NCBI RefSeq assembly: GCF_016587355.1
Contig: NZ_BNJF01000008.1
Coordinates: 186,001-250,000 of the forward strand
Direction of reading: 5' to 3'
DNA: 64,000 bases
Source of the DNA: Ktedonospora formicarum
Lineage (GTDB): Bacteria; Chloroflexota; Ktedonobacteria; Ktedonobacterales; Ktedonobacteraceae
Below, one piece after another: positions 43,435-53,308 of this stretch. How positions within the stretch are numbered: position 1 is the stretch's first letter; each line of letters starts with the position of its first letter. The notes under the pieces were generated by a model. The model had not been told where the DNA came from. It ran no database searches and saw nothing but the letters and a program-made list of their open reading frames with translations. The translations under genes and the position numbers were made by a program.

Positions 43435-43955
43435 ATGCCACGGCCATTAGAAATCCCGATGCTGACTGCACAAGAAGTGGAGGCTTTGGACAACCTGTAT
43501 CGAACAACAGAGACGTGCGAGTGCGTACGCGCGCTCAAATCATCCTCTTAGCTGGAGAACAGCACTTGAGTGTCCCAGTCATCACAAAAATAGTACGTAC
43601 AGATGATCAGACGGCGCGTAACTGGTTCAAGCGTTGGGGTGCCGAAGGAATTGAAGGATTGCAAGATCGACCGATGCCAGGAGCTCCATCGAAGATTACG
43701 AAAGGGTATGAAGAACAGCTCATTGCCAATGTGAGACGCCGGCCTCGGACACTTTCCCAACCCTACTCCATGTGGACCCTTCAACGCTTAGCCGATTACA
43801 AGGCTGAACAAACGGGCATTCGAGTCTCCTATCAAACGATCCGTCGGGTCCTCGCGGAGGCAGAAATCGTGCTCTCTCGTCCGCAGCATAAGATCAGTAG
43901 CCCCGATCCAGAGTATCTGATAAACGTGTTAGCAAAAGGCTGTACGCGTTTATAG
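43435..43955 (+). pseudogene. IS630-family transposase, N-terminal half, frameshifted
   Basis: MPRPLEIPMLTAQEVEALDN, then YRTT in one frame and RVRTRAQIILLAGEQHLSVP, NWFKRWGAEGIEGLQDRPMP and YSMWTLQRLADYKAEQTGIR in another. This is the HTH half of IS630/Tc1-type transposases. The DDE half is absent. It overlaps head to head the N-terminal fragment of a different transposase. Confidence 0.75.
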
Positions 43956-44197
43956 AATGCCGCCAGCGTGCATTCTCCACTGATCGCATACCCCAGGAGC
44001 ACGGCGACAAAGCCAATGAGATCGTAATGGCCGAACCGACGCCGGGCGAAGCGCACGTGTTCTTCAATGGCTGAAAGCACGCCCAGGCACCGAAGATAAT
44101 GCGCGATTACGGTTACTTCCCCAAACCAGGACGGCGTTGAAGGCATTGATTGGGAAGAAGTTTGAAGAGAGACAGAAGCATCAGCGAGATTCACCAT
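43934..44197 (-). pseudogene. Transposase N-terminal fragment (large DDE type)
   Basis: MVNLADASVSLQTSSQSMPS, PSWFGEVTVIAHYLRCLGVL and RFARRRFGHYDLIGFVAVLL, then GYAISGECTLAAFYKRVQPF resemble the N-terminus of a transposase type I recall from Ktedonobacteria. The frame breaks off at about residue 88 where the IS630 piece begins. Confidence 0.55.
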
Positions 44198-44307
44198 CCA
44201 TCCTCCTTTCGTGGTTCGAGTTCACCATCAGGAGCATTAGAGGGAAAACGTCATGAGCTTGCGGCTCATGACGTTTGGGATGAAGTGTGGAAAACGATTT
44301 TCACCCA

Positions 44308-45027
44308 TCACCAGGCAATGCGCTGGCGATCTCGAAAGAAGCTTCCTGTTGGCCCATCATCGGGTAACGTTGCCAGCCAGACAGGAGTGTCAGCTCCCTC
44401 AACGACCGTGCGGAGAGCATCTAGGTTGTGCGTCTCGGTGCGGACATATCCTGGACAGACAGCATTGACGAGAATATTTGTGCCCTGCAATTCTCCAGCG
44501 AGAGTCACTGTGAGGGCATTGAGTGCGGCTTTTGATACCCGATAGGCAGGAGCAAGTTCTGGAGGAGCCGCATTGTTCTCAAAGGCGGCTATGCCAGAAG
44601 AGACGTTGACAATCCGCCCGTAGTTCTGTTGTCGCATCAACGGCAAGAGCGCTTGCGTGAGATGCCAGACGCCAAAAAGGTTGGTTTCAAAGGTTGTTTT
44701 GATCGTTTCCATCCTGACCTTGCTTGCCAGATCATCATCGGGTTCGAGCAGAATACCAGCATTGTTCACCAATACATCAAGCCGCCCGACCGTCTTCGTG
44801 AGATACTCAACGAATTGCTCAACCTGCCGTGGATGCGTAATATCGAGCTGGTATGCCATTACAGAGAGTCCTGTAGCAGCAAGCTCCCTCGCCACCGTCT
44901 CACCATGAAAGAGGTCTCGCACTCCAAGCACAACCGTTAGACTATGCATTGCAAGTTGTCGCGCAATCTCGCGACCAATCCCACGATTTGCGCCAGTAAC
45001 GACAGCAATACGTTGGTGCTCCATCAT
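44308..45027 (-). CDS. SDR oxidoreductase (carbonyl-reductase-like)
   Basis: 239 residues. The cofactor motif is TGANRGIG near 11-18, LDVLVNNAGILLEPDDD is the mid signature, NVSSGIAAF carries the catalytic Ser and YRVSKAALN the Tyr and Lys. VCPGYVRTETHN is the post-active-site loop. The basic Arg in VRDLF after strand 2 suggests NADP(H). GGAG lies just upstream of the ATG. Monocistronic on the minus strand, 188 bp downstream of the large LuxR gene. Confidence 0.9.
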   Translation of the reverse strand: MMEHQRIAVVTGANRGIGREIARQLAMHSLTVVLGVRDLFHGETVARELAATGLSVMAYQLDITHPRQVEQFVEYLTKTVGRLDVLVNNAGILLEPDDDLASKVRMETIKTTFETNLFGVWHLTQALLPLMRQQNYGRIVNVSSGIAAFENNAAPPELAPAYRVSKAALNALTVTLAGELQGTNILVNAVCPGYVRTETHNLDALRTVVEGADTPVWLATLPDDGPTGSFFRDRQRIAW

Positions 45028-45215
45028 TGTTCTCCTTTGGCTTCTTCATTGTGGGGAGAAGGAAGCGAGGAATTTCCATGCTTTCGCCGCCATATTTCCT
45101 TCTGTTCCTGCTCTCCAAACAAAGAAACGGTTGTTGTGTTTGTAGCAAGAGTATACGAGGTAGATGGATGAAACAACATCACCCACCAGGATGAAAACCG
45201 AATGATTGGAGCACG

Positions 45216-48200
45216 CTATGAAAGAAGGCGTAGGGAGCGAGCCGCTTCGCTGGCAGCCACACGATTGTTGACGCCTAACTTCCGATAAATACTCTGCACT
45301 TGAGTGCGAACCGTATTCACAGAAACGACGAGCGAGCGGGCGATTTCTGGATTGGAGTGTCCGGCAGTCAGCAGGGAGAGCACGCGCTGTTCTTGTGGTG
45401 AAAGCAGCTCAAGCAGCGACAAAGATGCTGGAGAAGGCAGAGGAGGCTGTCCTGGCTCGGAGGCAAAAGCGTGTAGAATTCTCCGCAGGTAAGCACGCAG
45501 AGGCTTTTCATGTACATTGCCCAGAAGATGACGCAGTAATGGAACAATCACTTTCCCCTCATCAAGAAAGAAGCGGAGATATTCCTCACTGCATGCCTGT
45601 CCCAGAACAATACATGCCTGCTGGCGCGCCGCGAGCATCTGTTTGAGAGCCGCGTATGCAAGTGCCATAAGAAGATGTATTTCGAGGACACGCCGCACCC
45701 GTCCCGCCTCCTGCGCAGATGGAAGCAGGCGTTGGAGCTGTTCTAGTGCCAGATGTGCCTCTCCTGTGGAAAGCCGTAGCCGCACGTGCAAGAGTTCTTC
45801 TTGCTCAGCAACGGCTGGCGTGCGGAGCCTGCGCTCCTGCTCGCCAATGAGCCTCAGGTAGCTGCGCTGGACCGCTGCGACATCTCCCATATCAAGTTGA
45901 AAGCGAGCCTGCAAGAGCAGCGCCTCCTGGTAGAGCGGCTGAAAGGGTTGCAGACAGACGAAGAGCCGGGCCAGATGTTCTTGTGCCTCCGTTCTGTGCC
46001 CCAAGGCATGCTGGATACGGGCCAGGTGGAACAGCACATGTCCTTGCAGTTCCTCATCTTCCATGCGTTCCGCAAGCGTAGCTGCCTCCTGCACATACTG
46101 CTGTGCCGTATGCAGATCATTGCATTCATAGGCAAGCTGTGCCAGGTACAAGAGGGCCGGTCCCATATCTGTCGGATCGTTTTGTGCTCTGGCTTCGTGG
46201 AGTACATGTTGATAGTAGGCCGCCGCCTGATGGAGCTCTGCCTGCTCGAAAGAGACCTGCCCAAGCAGCAATGTTGTTACACGAGCAATGGGGCGATTGC
46301 CAATGGTCTTGCTGAGCGTACAGGCTTCACGAAAAAAGCGTCGAGCGGCGTTCAACTGGCCCTCGCGTTGGGCGAAGAGGCCCATGATCCGCATGCAGGT
46401 ACTTCTCCAGGCCAGTTGTTTCTCTGGTAAGCAGTCCAACGCCTGTCTTGCCCAGTTAACTGCCTCCTGCATCTCCTCCTGACTGCTACTGGCGAGGAGC
46501 GCGCGAAAGGCAAAGACCTCGCCAAGCCGAGCTATGTCACCCGAGGCCTGCCAGGTGTGTTCGGCCTGATGGAGTGGTTCCTCGAGCAACGCGCGAAAGT
46601 GGGTCCGATTGGCCTGGAGGTGAAGGTCGGCGACGTGAATGAAGAACTGGGTGATGGCATAACTCAAGCACAAAGTGGGGTACTGTTTGAGCACATTTTC
46701 AGGCAAGTGTTTCAGCCAGCGAGAGAGTGTTGGCACATACATCAGGGCATTGAAATCGATGATGTGCGTCATGAGGGTCGCCGCGTGGACAGCATCTTGC
46801 GCCTGGAGGGCCGCTTCAACCGCCTCTTCAAGCAGGCCGTGCTCCTCATACCAGAAACTTGCTTTGCACAAGACCAGACACAACGCCTCCTCTCCCAGGC
46901 GCTGACGTGCCTCACGCCGCATCGCTTCCGCAAAGAGCGCATGGTAGCGATACCAGTGGCCGTTCCCATCCAGCGACTCCAGAAAGAGGTGTGCCTGGTT
47001 GAGCGTGGAGAGGAGGTGCTCGCTCTGATCATCGCCAGCCACGGCTGCGCACAGGGAACTCGTCAGGCGGCTGAGAACACTGGTCAAGAGCAGAAAGCGC
47101 TGCAGCGGTTCTGGTTGTGTATCCAGCACTTCCGTGACAAAATAGTCGAACACCGATTGCTGCTCACCGCTAAAAGTAGATAACAGGGTTTCTACCTCGG
47201 CCTGGTTCGCTCGTCCTTGCAATAGGAACGTCAGCAGACGCAGCCCAACAGGCCACCCTTCCAGACGAGGAGCGAGCTGCTTAATAGCCTCGGCAGAAAG
47301 CGCGAAAGGGAGTTCCTGGTGCAAAAAGGTCTGCATCTCTTCCACCAAGAAGCGCAGGTCCCCTGCAAGCACTTCACACAGTTCGTTGCACGCCCGCCAC
47401 CGGGGTAGGGGAAGCGGCGGGGCGCCACGGGCAATCAAGATGAGATGAAGCGTTGGGGGCAGATGGTCAAGGACAAAGGTCAGTGTTGCGTGAATGCGCG
47501 GTTCTGTGATGACGTGATAATCATCCAGGATGAGCAGACCATTTCCCTCGTAGCTAGCGAGGTCATTGAGGAATGAGGTCAGGATCGTTTCTAGAGGAAC
47601 AGATGGAAAAGGAGGCTGTGACGCCACTGATAACCAGGAGAGGACAGATTGACCGATACCTGGCCGAAAGACTTGGCAGGCCGTGACCACATAGCTCCAA
47701 AACCGGACGGGATCAGTATCATCAGTATCCAGTGAAATCCAGGCTACGCGCTCAGTTTCCTTTTCGCGTGTGTGCCTCATACTGACCCATTGGCGGACTA
47801 GTGTTGTTTTGCCAAAACCAGCAGGAGCTGAGATCAACGTCAGCTTTCGTTGCAAACTGGCGTTGAGCCGAGTCAGCAGGTGCGGGCGAGCAACTAGTGA
47901 AGCTTGCAGACGGGGAAGGCACAACTTTGGTTCCAGCAAGGGTGCGAGCTTTGGCATGGGGACAGGGGTCAGCGGTAAAGTGGGCGGTTGTTTGTTGCCA
48001 GTAAGACGAGAAGCACATTCTTCTAAGTGCGCGAGCATCAGATCTTCACTGCGCCCCACATATCGCTTTCTGGTACGCTGATTCTGAGTACGGTACGCGT
48101 ACCAGTAGCCAGCCCCGCGCTTCCTGTTCTCTTTGCGCAGCGTGAGATGACCATATTGGCCCTGGAAAGCAAAGGACGAACAGGTAGCAAGCCATGCAAA

Positions 48201-48314
48201 CCAACGCTCATCCTCTCTCTGAAACAGATGAGCGCCTGTCTGTCCCTGAGAAGAGAGCGCATAGACCTGCTGTTCTGGAATCCAGGTCAGGAGATACGGC
48301 GCAGCCTTTGGCAT
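45216..48314 (-). CDS. Large MalT-like LuxR/STAND transcriptional regulator
   Basis: 1032 residues. Residues 1-100 are the shared module (MPKAAPYLLTW, RGAGYWYAY, KRYVG). Walker A APAGFGKTT is near 163-171 and Walker B GLLILDDYHV near 260. A winged-helix segment (EPLQRFLLLTSVLSRLTSSL) follows, then helical TPR-like repeats from about 500 to 950. The C-terminal LuxR HTH reads LSPQEQRVLSLLTAGHSNPE with VVSVNTVRTQVQSIYRKLGV. GGAGAGAG precedes ATG 48314. It is a clear paralogue of the 20978 gene, with about the same domain order, and may control the SDR downstream. Confidence 0.93.
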   Translation of the reverse strand: MPKAAPYLLTWIPEQQVYALSSQGQTGAHLFQREDERWFAWLATCSSFAFQGQYGHLTLRKENRKRGAGYWYAYRTQNQRTRKRYVGRSEDLMLAHLEECASRLTGNKQPPTLPLTPVPMPKLAPLLEPKLCLPRLQASLVARPHLLTRLNASLQRKLTLISAPAGFGKTTLVRQWVSMRHTREKETERVAWISLDTDDTDPVRFWSYVVTACQVFRPGIGQSVLSWLSVASQPPFPSVPLETILTSFLNDLASYEGNGLLILDDYHVITEPRIHATLTFVLDHLPPTLHLILIARGAPPLPLPRWRACNELCEVLAGDLRFLVEEMQTFLHQELPFALSAEAIKQLAPRLEGWPVGLRLLTFLLQGRANQAEVETLLSTFSGEQQSVFDYFVTEVLDTQPEPLQRFLLLTSVLSRLTSSLCAAVAGDDQSEHLLSTLNQAHLFLESLDGNGHWYRYHALFAEAMRREARQRLGEEALCLVLCKASFWYEEHGLLEEAVEAALQAQDAVHAATLMTHIIDFNALMYVPTLSRWLKHLPENVLKQYPTLCLSYAITQFFIHVADLHLQANRTHFRALLEEPLHQAEHTWQASGDIARLGEVFAFRALLASSSQEEMQEAVNWARQALDCLPEKQLAWRSTCMRIMGLFAQREGQLNAARRFFREACTLSKTIGNRPIARVTTLLLGQVSFEQAELHQAAAYYQHVLHEARAQNDPTDMGPALLYLAQLAYECNDLHTAQQYVQEAATLAERMEDEELQGHVLFHLARIQHALGHRTEAQEHLARLFVCLQPFQPLYQEALLLQARFQLDMGDVAAVQRSYLRLIGEQERRLRTPAVAEQEELLHVRLRLSTGEAHLALEQLQRLLPSAQEAGRVRRVLEIHLLMALAYAALKQMLAARQQACIVLGQACSEEYLRFFLDEGKVIVPLLRHLLGNVHEKPLRAYLRRILHAFASEPGQPPLPSPASLSLLELLSPQEQRVLSLLTAGHSNPEIARSLVVSVNTVRTQVQSIYRKLGVNNRVAASEAARSLRLLS

Positions 48315-48343
48315 ACGATCTCTCTCCTATGAATGCAAGAATT

Positions 48344-48437
48344 ACCCAACACGTTCATGTGGATGAATATAGCAGATCAGGTTGATTGTTGCAAGATGTG
48401 AACATGTGTGGGAGGCAAGCAGTTGGGTAATTACCCA
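48344..48437 (-). promoter_or_regulatory. Promoter and TTGGGTAATT motifs of the LuxR gene
   Basis: On the minus strand TTGCAA (48389-48394), a 17-bp spacer and TATATT (48366-48371) form a promoter. GTTGGGTAATT lies downstream (complement of 48340-48350), and a perfect palindrome TGGGTAATTACCCA lies upstream at 48424-48437. The repeated half-site suggests a regulator bound on both sides, possibly the product itself. Confidence 0.6.
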
Positions 48438-48984
48438 TCGTGCGATTCTCTCGATGTTCACGCTTCACTTCGCCTGGATAGTGATCTCAGCGTTACCAGT
48501 CGATCAGGATTGCAGAAAAATCGCCTGCAAGGAAGAACAAGGGAGAAAGATGTGTACCGATTGCTCAAGTCAATATGAAAAGAAGCCTCTTTCTGAACGC
48601 TTTGCTGCTTGTTGAGATCTCGTTGCGCAATCCGTGGGCCCCTAGGCACCAAAACGCAGCGTGGTCTCGCCCCACATTGCTGCTTGCAAACCTCCACCCT
48701 CACTCAGATCACTTACGACAGTTCTCGATACAGATGGGTCAGAGCCACAAAAGATTTCGCTCTCTTGTTCCTGTCGCATGGGCTCTTCTTCTTTCGCTAT
48801 AACTGTCTCTCGAGGAAGGGAACATCGCACTGAGTCAAAAGTCTTGCTTCAAACAGGACTGTAGACCCACGACAATGTATTCTCTCAGCTGTATCCTTGC
48901 ATGACATACCTGTGCCCCTCTGCACGCTTGAAGAAACGCGAAGGAGCACAACAAACATCTTCAGAGAAAGGCCATTGCTGAAAA
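48438..48984. other. Gap: no supported gene
   Basis: Several short overlapping frames on both strands, none with family features. Apart from the regulator's upstream control region it appears empty. Confidence 0.4.
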
Positions 48985-49542
48985 ATGCATCACAACAGCA
49001 AGATTTCTTCCGGCACACCTCCTGAACAAGGGCAAAAAACGTGGGCGGGATATACATCCTTTGGGTGGGTTGTCATATTCATAGCATTTCATGTGTATTG
49101 GGCATATGGGGGCCGTTTGGGCTTTGGCGATGCTTCTGCTCCTCTTCCTCCTTTCCCGCACGATAGAGTGAGTTGGATCTCCTTTTCTATCGTCGTTGCC
49201 ATGTTTGTTGCCGGTACGCTTGTTCCTCTTGCGACGGTTCAATCATGGGGTCGATCACTTCCTCGCTGGATACTGCTCTCGGCATGTTGGATTGGATCAA
49301 TAATACTGACGCTTCGAGCAGGAGCATCAGTTATCGACGATTTGTCCCGATCCACAGGTCTTCTCCCAAAGGGGATTACTGGAATGACATACGCACAAAT
49401 CACCGGCGATAGCCAGATAACTGCGTATACCCTCTGGTCAGGTCGAGCCATAGATGCGTATTTTCTGCTTGGAGGTATCCTCTATGGATTTGCAGCCTGG
49501 TATTATCAGTACCAATTCCATGGGCGAATTTTCAAACCCTGA
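48985..49542 (+). CDS. DUF3995-like membrane protein
   Basis: 185 residues with four helices: SFGWVVIFIAFHVYWAYGG, then SFSIVVAMFVAGTLVPLATV, LPRWILLSACWIGSIILTLR and FLLGGILYGFAAWYYQY. The motif FHVYWAYGG in helix 1 is the mark of the DUF3995 group. The function of the family is not established. A weak GAGAAAG precedes the ATG. Confidence 0.7.
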   Translation: MHHNSKISSGTPPEQGQKTWAGYTSFGWVVIFIAFHVYWAYGGRLGFGDASAPLPPFPHDRVSWISFSIVVAMFVAGTLVPLATVQSWGRSLPRWILLSACWIGSIILTLRAGASVIDDLSRSTGLLPKGITGMTYAQITGDSQITAYTLWSGRAIDAYFLLGGILYGFAAWYYQYQFHGRIFKP

Positions 49543-49603
49543 ATAAGGGACCTTGTGGAATTGGCCCAGAAAACTGTAGCTCCTGAACTTGGTAATTAGC
49601 TCA

Positions 49604-49750
49604 TATGTGAGTGGTTCGAAGCTCGTGATCCAAGCACGGCTCAAGGGCTCGGGGATGCGCTGGAGGCGAGCCAACGTCAATCCTATGCTCACTTTACGCA
49701 ATGGCGTGTGCAATCAGCGCTGGCTGGAAACATGGCAGACGGCGAGTTAG
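49604..49750 (+). pseudogene. ISKra4-type transposase C-terminal remnant
   Basis: YVSGSKLVIQARLKGSGMRW, then RRANVNPMLTLRNGVCNQRW, then LETWQTAS and stop. ARLKGxGMRW...NVNPML.LRN is the typical C-terminus of ISKra4-family transposases. The rest is missing. Confidence 0.6.
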
Positions 49751-49757
49751 CAGCGTC

Positions 49758-50000
49758 GATTCTGTCAGAACTGAGAACTCGAAGGCTCACAGAGAGAAGC
49801 GATGTATCTCAAACAGAGCTGTTGTCCTATGAGGCCGAGGCAAAGAGTACTTGCAAGGTTGCAAGCCTCTCATGAAACGCTCGTCGTTTTTCTGCCAGCG
49901 ACACCGTTTCTCCCTTGTATTGACGGAAACGGAGGTAATTTCGCAATTCATCAAACGCCAAGCAGAAGCGATGTGCTGACTTGAAATTTCCAAAGCCACT
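49758..50000 (-). pseudogene. IS6 element end with transposase C-terminus
   Basis: The end sequence GATTCTGTCAGAACT (49758-49772) matches the repeat at 2271 and 36363 except for one base. The minus strand reads FGNFKSAHRFCLAFDELRNY, then GETVSLAEKRRAFHERLATL, the tail of the same transposase subtype. It interrupts just after the ISKra4 remnant. Confidence 0.7.
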
Positions 50001-50082
50001 GAACCTTCGTCGGTGGACGAGTTCGATCTATGACTGGCTGACACAATTAACTCTTGACTCCACGAACTCAGGCCGTGTGACG

Positions 50083-50628
50083 ATGGATAACTTGATGAAG
50101 CTTGTGCTTGCCGCTCTCGAAAAATCTTATGAAGCGAAGGGCACCGATGTGCAAGAGAAGTGGCTAGAGCAGGCAGCAGAGCTGCTTGTGCTGCGCCACG
50201 ATACCTTTCAGATTATTGACGGAGAAGGACCAGAGGCCAAAACGGACCAGGCATCGGGGACGGAGAAAGATACCGCAGGTGAGATACCAGCCAAACAGGT
50301 TGCTTCCCCAAACGAGGAACAAATGCCTCCGTTACTTCCTACAAAACAGGAAACACAGACACCACCTCAGAAAAAGGAGGAATCGCAGCCCATTGCAGCA
50401 GGCAATTGCACGTTTTCGGGGATCGTGTCCATTGCCTTCCAGCACTTCAATCAGAGTGGCGTCTCGGTTGTGGAATGCCCTGGTTGTGGGAGAGCATGGA
50501 CACTTTCGCCAGGCGGTGGAGTGTTGCGCTTCAAATCGCATCCCAGACGGAAAACGAACACGCCCAATACCGGACAGCAGCGGGCCAGGGGAGAAGGCGA
50601 GACGGATTGGAACGTGGTTGGAGGGTAA
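50083..50628 (+). CDS. Hypothetical protein with a CxxC knuckle near the C-terminus
   Basis: 181 residues if ATG 50083 is the start; the longer frame from 49981 enters IS sequence. An N-terminal helical part (MDNLMKLVLAALEKSYEAKG) is followed by a Pro/Gln/Lys-rich linker (about residues 60-120). The C-terminal part has VVECPGCGRAWTLSPGGGVL, then RFKSHPRRKTNTP. Only one CxxC pair plus a His is visible, so any zinc site would be half-formed. I recall similar tails in other Ktedonobacteria proteins of unknown role. Confidence 0.5.
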   Translation: MDNLMKLVLAALEKSYEAKGTDVQEKWLEQAAELLVLRHDTFQIIDGEGPEAKTDQASGTEKDTAGEIPAKQVASPNEEQMPPLLPTKQETQTPPQKKEESQPIAAGNCTFSGIVSIAFQHFNQSGVSVVECPGCGRAWTLSPGGGVLRFKSHPRRKTNTPNTGQQRARGEGETDWNVVGG

Positions 50629-50842
50629 GGAAACTCTTTATGCATGTTCGCTATTCAGATCTGCATTTTGCCTTACCGGCACGTCTCGAAGCTGAGTGCG
50701 GTGCAGGCAGGGATGATCACTGAGGAACGCTTACTACGTAGTATATGAGCCACCTGGAAGAGCATCTTTGGCATGGAACATCTCTTTGTTAGGATGTTTC
50801 TCTTTTACTATAGCTTGGCAGATGCACCACTGAGGAGATATC

Positions 50843-51343
50843 ATGAACAAGAGAACAAACATTGCCCTCCTTTTTCTAGGCAACCTTCTCCTTCTGATTG
50901 GCTTTTTCTTTTTACCCTGGTACATTGTTCCTTTTCATACTCACGGGAATCTTTTAGAAGGCCCCTCTGCGTGGAATCTCATGACTTTTCCCTTCGTCGC
51001 TCAACCCAGCCCTAAACTCGGAGCATTCCTTGTGACTCTTCCTTTTTGGCTCCTTGCTGCACTTATCATTTTTGAGGTAGGAGGAGAAATGTGGACATTG
51101 TGGCGTCGTCAAAGGATTTCTCCTCATCGATTGTACAACAATATCGGCCAAATAGGCCTTCTTTGGATTGTAATCATTTTCATCCTTTCATGTCTTGATT
51201 TTGCTAGCTTAGGATGGCGTAGCATCTTGATCAATGGAAGTGGGCTTGGATTCTGGTCTTGCCTCATCGGTTTTTTGCTTATTGGGGCAACAAGATTACC
51301 GCTGCTTGGCATGCAGCGTCTATCTACGCGCGGTCGCGTGTAG
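50843..51343 (+). CDS. Four-helix membrane protein, unknown function
   Basis: 166 residues: IALLFLGNLLLLIGFFFLPW, FLVTLPFWLLAALIIFEVGG, IGLLWIVIIFILSCLDFASL and GFWSCLIGFLLIGATRLPLL are the hydrophobic segments. GAGGAGATATC stands just before the ATG. No family recognised; the first loop (WYIVPFHTHGN) holds two histidines. Confidence 0.6.
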   Translation: MNKRTNIALLFLGNLLLLIGFFFLPWYIVPFHTHGNLLEGPSAWNLMTFPFVAQPSPKLGAFLVTLPFWLLAALIIFEVGGEMWTLWRRQRISPHRLYNNIGQIGLLWIVIIFILSCLDFASLGWRSILINGSGLGFWSCLIGFLLIGATRLPLLGMQRLSTRGRV

Positions 51344-51841
51344 ACTTTGGCATTACGCAGATCTGGCTCACTCTCGGTGATGCCGCTTGCTTGATTCAGT
51401 TTCATTCGTGAGTATGTTCTTCTCTGTGGGGTGATAAGATTACCAAGGAGCCATTCAATTTCAGGTGCTGATCCATATTATTCGTTGCTGAAAGTGAAAA
51501 ATCAGCATCACGAGCACCCAAAAATGAATGGTCTCCTTTTTGGCAAAAGAGGGATTAGGTTAGAAAAAGGGGTACTGGGTTTCCCTTTTCTCCCCGTTTG
51601 TCCTTAGCGTACAGTTTTCAGGTTTCGGCACGCTGTCCCCTGGAACACCTCGCCCCACTCGCGCCTTGATTCTTCATTTACAACATGCCGATGGAAGAAG
51701 CTAGATAGGAAGCGCTTTTTCAAACGACAATGATTGTGTTGACCATTCTTTGCGCTGATTGACCACTCGTGACCTCAAAACCTGACCGCTCTCTTCGCCT
51801 TATTTACCATCTCGCTGGCATCCATTCACGGGCAGCATTGT
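51344..51841. other. Gap: no supported gene
   Basis: Nothing recognised, apart from GAATGG/CCATTC inverse motifs around 51450-51535. Confidence 0.35.
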
Positions 51842-52105
51842 GTGCGCAAAGTTCGCCAGAACGGGACAGTGCGTCTTGCCGAAGGAAACTACTATGTGGA
51901 TCTCGATCAGATCGGGCAATATGTTGATTTGTGCGTTGATGCCCAACAGCAAGTCTTCGTCATTCGGCATCGCCAGAAGCCTCTCAAGCAGGTTCCTATC
52001 AAAGGATTGCACAAAGTACTCATGCCGCTCGAGCAATTTGCGGCTCTGATGTGCCAACAAGCGCTTTCTGAGCAACGCCGTCTTCAACAGACCCGACAGC
52101 AATGA
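51842..52105 (+). pseudogene. Integrase-type transposase, C-terminal remnant
   Basis: RKVRQNGTVRLAEGNYYVDL, then YVDLCVDAQQQVFVIRHRQK, then KQVPIKGLHKVLMPLEQFA resembles the beta-barrel C-terminal domain of IS481/IS21-like transposases. The DDE core is missing upstream and no initiation signal is seen. Confidence 0.6.
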
Positions 52106-52279
52106 CCGCTCTCATGTCCTAAATGGGGTCTCTCCGTTTTTCCCCCTCTAAATTACTCTAAGGGCAGAGAGACCAGATAATCAGTTCATTTTTTACTCTA
52201 AGCTTGCTATCTCGGTAGGGCTGTGGGATGATGTGGCTAGACTGGCGAAAGTCGCCTGCTTGCCACGACAGGAGGAACA

Positions 52280-53014
52280 ATGAACCAAACCAGAATAGGG
52301 CTCCAGGCCACTCTCAACGGAGATCTGACGAAGGCCGCACACGCTGCGGTGCCGGTGTCGGTCGAGGAATTGGCGCGCGATGCTGCTGCCTGCGTGGCAG
52401 CAGGGGCGCGTGCGATCCACCTCCACCCCCGTGATGCCGAGGGACGCGAACGGCTGAATGCGGGGATCGTCGACGCGGTCGTCATGGCGGTCCGCAACGC
52501 GTGCGGGGTCCCAGTTGGTGTATCGACTGGCGCCTGGATCGAACCCGATCTCTCACGCCGACTCGACTTGGTGCGAGCCTGGAGTGCCCCCGACTACGCG
52601 TCGGTCAACATGTCTGAACCAGGCTCGCTGGAGGTCATGATGGCGCTGATCCAGGCGGGGGTTAGCATCGAGGCTGGTGTCTGGACCGTCGAGGACGCCG
52701 AACGGCTGGCTGCGTCTGGCTTGGGCGGACAAGTCACCCGTATTCTGGTTGAGCCGGTCGCGGTCAGCGTCGCCGATGCGCTCGGCTTGGTCGAAGACAT
52801 TCACAGAGCGCTGGACAGGCTCGGCCTGACGGCCCCACGCTTGCAGCATGGTGATGGCGAGGCTACCTGGGTGCTACTCACCGATGCGATCCACCGCGGT
52901 CTGGACACGCGGATCGGGCTTGAAGACACGCTCTACGAGCCCAGCGGCGAGCGCACGACGGGCAACGCGTCACTCGTGCGCGCCGCTGTGGGTTTAGGTG
53001 CCAGCACCGCATAG
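52280..53014 (+). CDS. BKACE-family (DUF849) beta-keto acid cleavage enzyme
   Basis: 244 residues, slightly short for the family. ARAIHLHPRDAEG (about 43-55) carries the zinc-binding His pair of the TIM barrel. DYASVNMSEPG is the next strand, LQHGDGEATW the substrate region and RIGLEDTLYEPSG the C-terminal metal-site loop. BKACE enzymes condense a beta-keto acid with acetyl-CoA. AGGAGGAAC precedes ATG 52280. GC content is much higher than its flanks, and IS remnants lie on both sides, so recent transfer is likely. Confidence 0.85.
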   Translation: MNQTRIGLQATLNGDLTKAAHAAVPVSVEELARDAAACVAAGARAIHLHPRDAEGRERLNAGIVDAVVMAVRNACGVPVGVSTGAWIEPDLSRRLDLVRAWSAPDYASVNMSEPGSLEVMMALIQAGVSIEAGVWTVEDAERLAASGLGGQVTRILVEPVAVSVADALGLVEDIHRALDRLGLTAPRLQHGDGEATWVLLTDAIHRGLDTRIGLEDTLYEPSGERTTGNASLVRAAVGLGASTA

Positions 53015-53070
53015 AACCCGCCCCACAGAGCGATCATGCGAAGGTTTCCGTTACACTGGCTGCAAGTGAA

Positions 53071-53136
53071 GGAGTCCCAGGATGCGTGTGAAAACCACTC
53101 AGAGTGAGAGATTTTTACACTGTATCCTGGGACTCC
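53071..53136. repeat. Inverted repeat GGAGTCCCAGGAT, 40-base spacer
   Basis: Perfect 13-bp arms (53071-53083 and 53124-53136) lie 60 bp after the BKACE stop. They may be the ends of a tiny palindromic element or a long-loop terminator. Confidence 0.6.
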
Positions 53137-53308
53137 CTCAATCTCTCAATGAGGGAAAGGCAGTTTTCTCTCAGTTTGGACCACTTATGAAATTGGCCCA
53201 TATGGCCTCGCTACGTATTTGCCTTTCAAATGACGCTAAGGTGTATAGAAAAGAAGATTAGGACAATTTCCTATGTTCTGACGTCCATGCATATTCCAAA
53301 AACACGCT

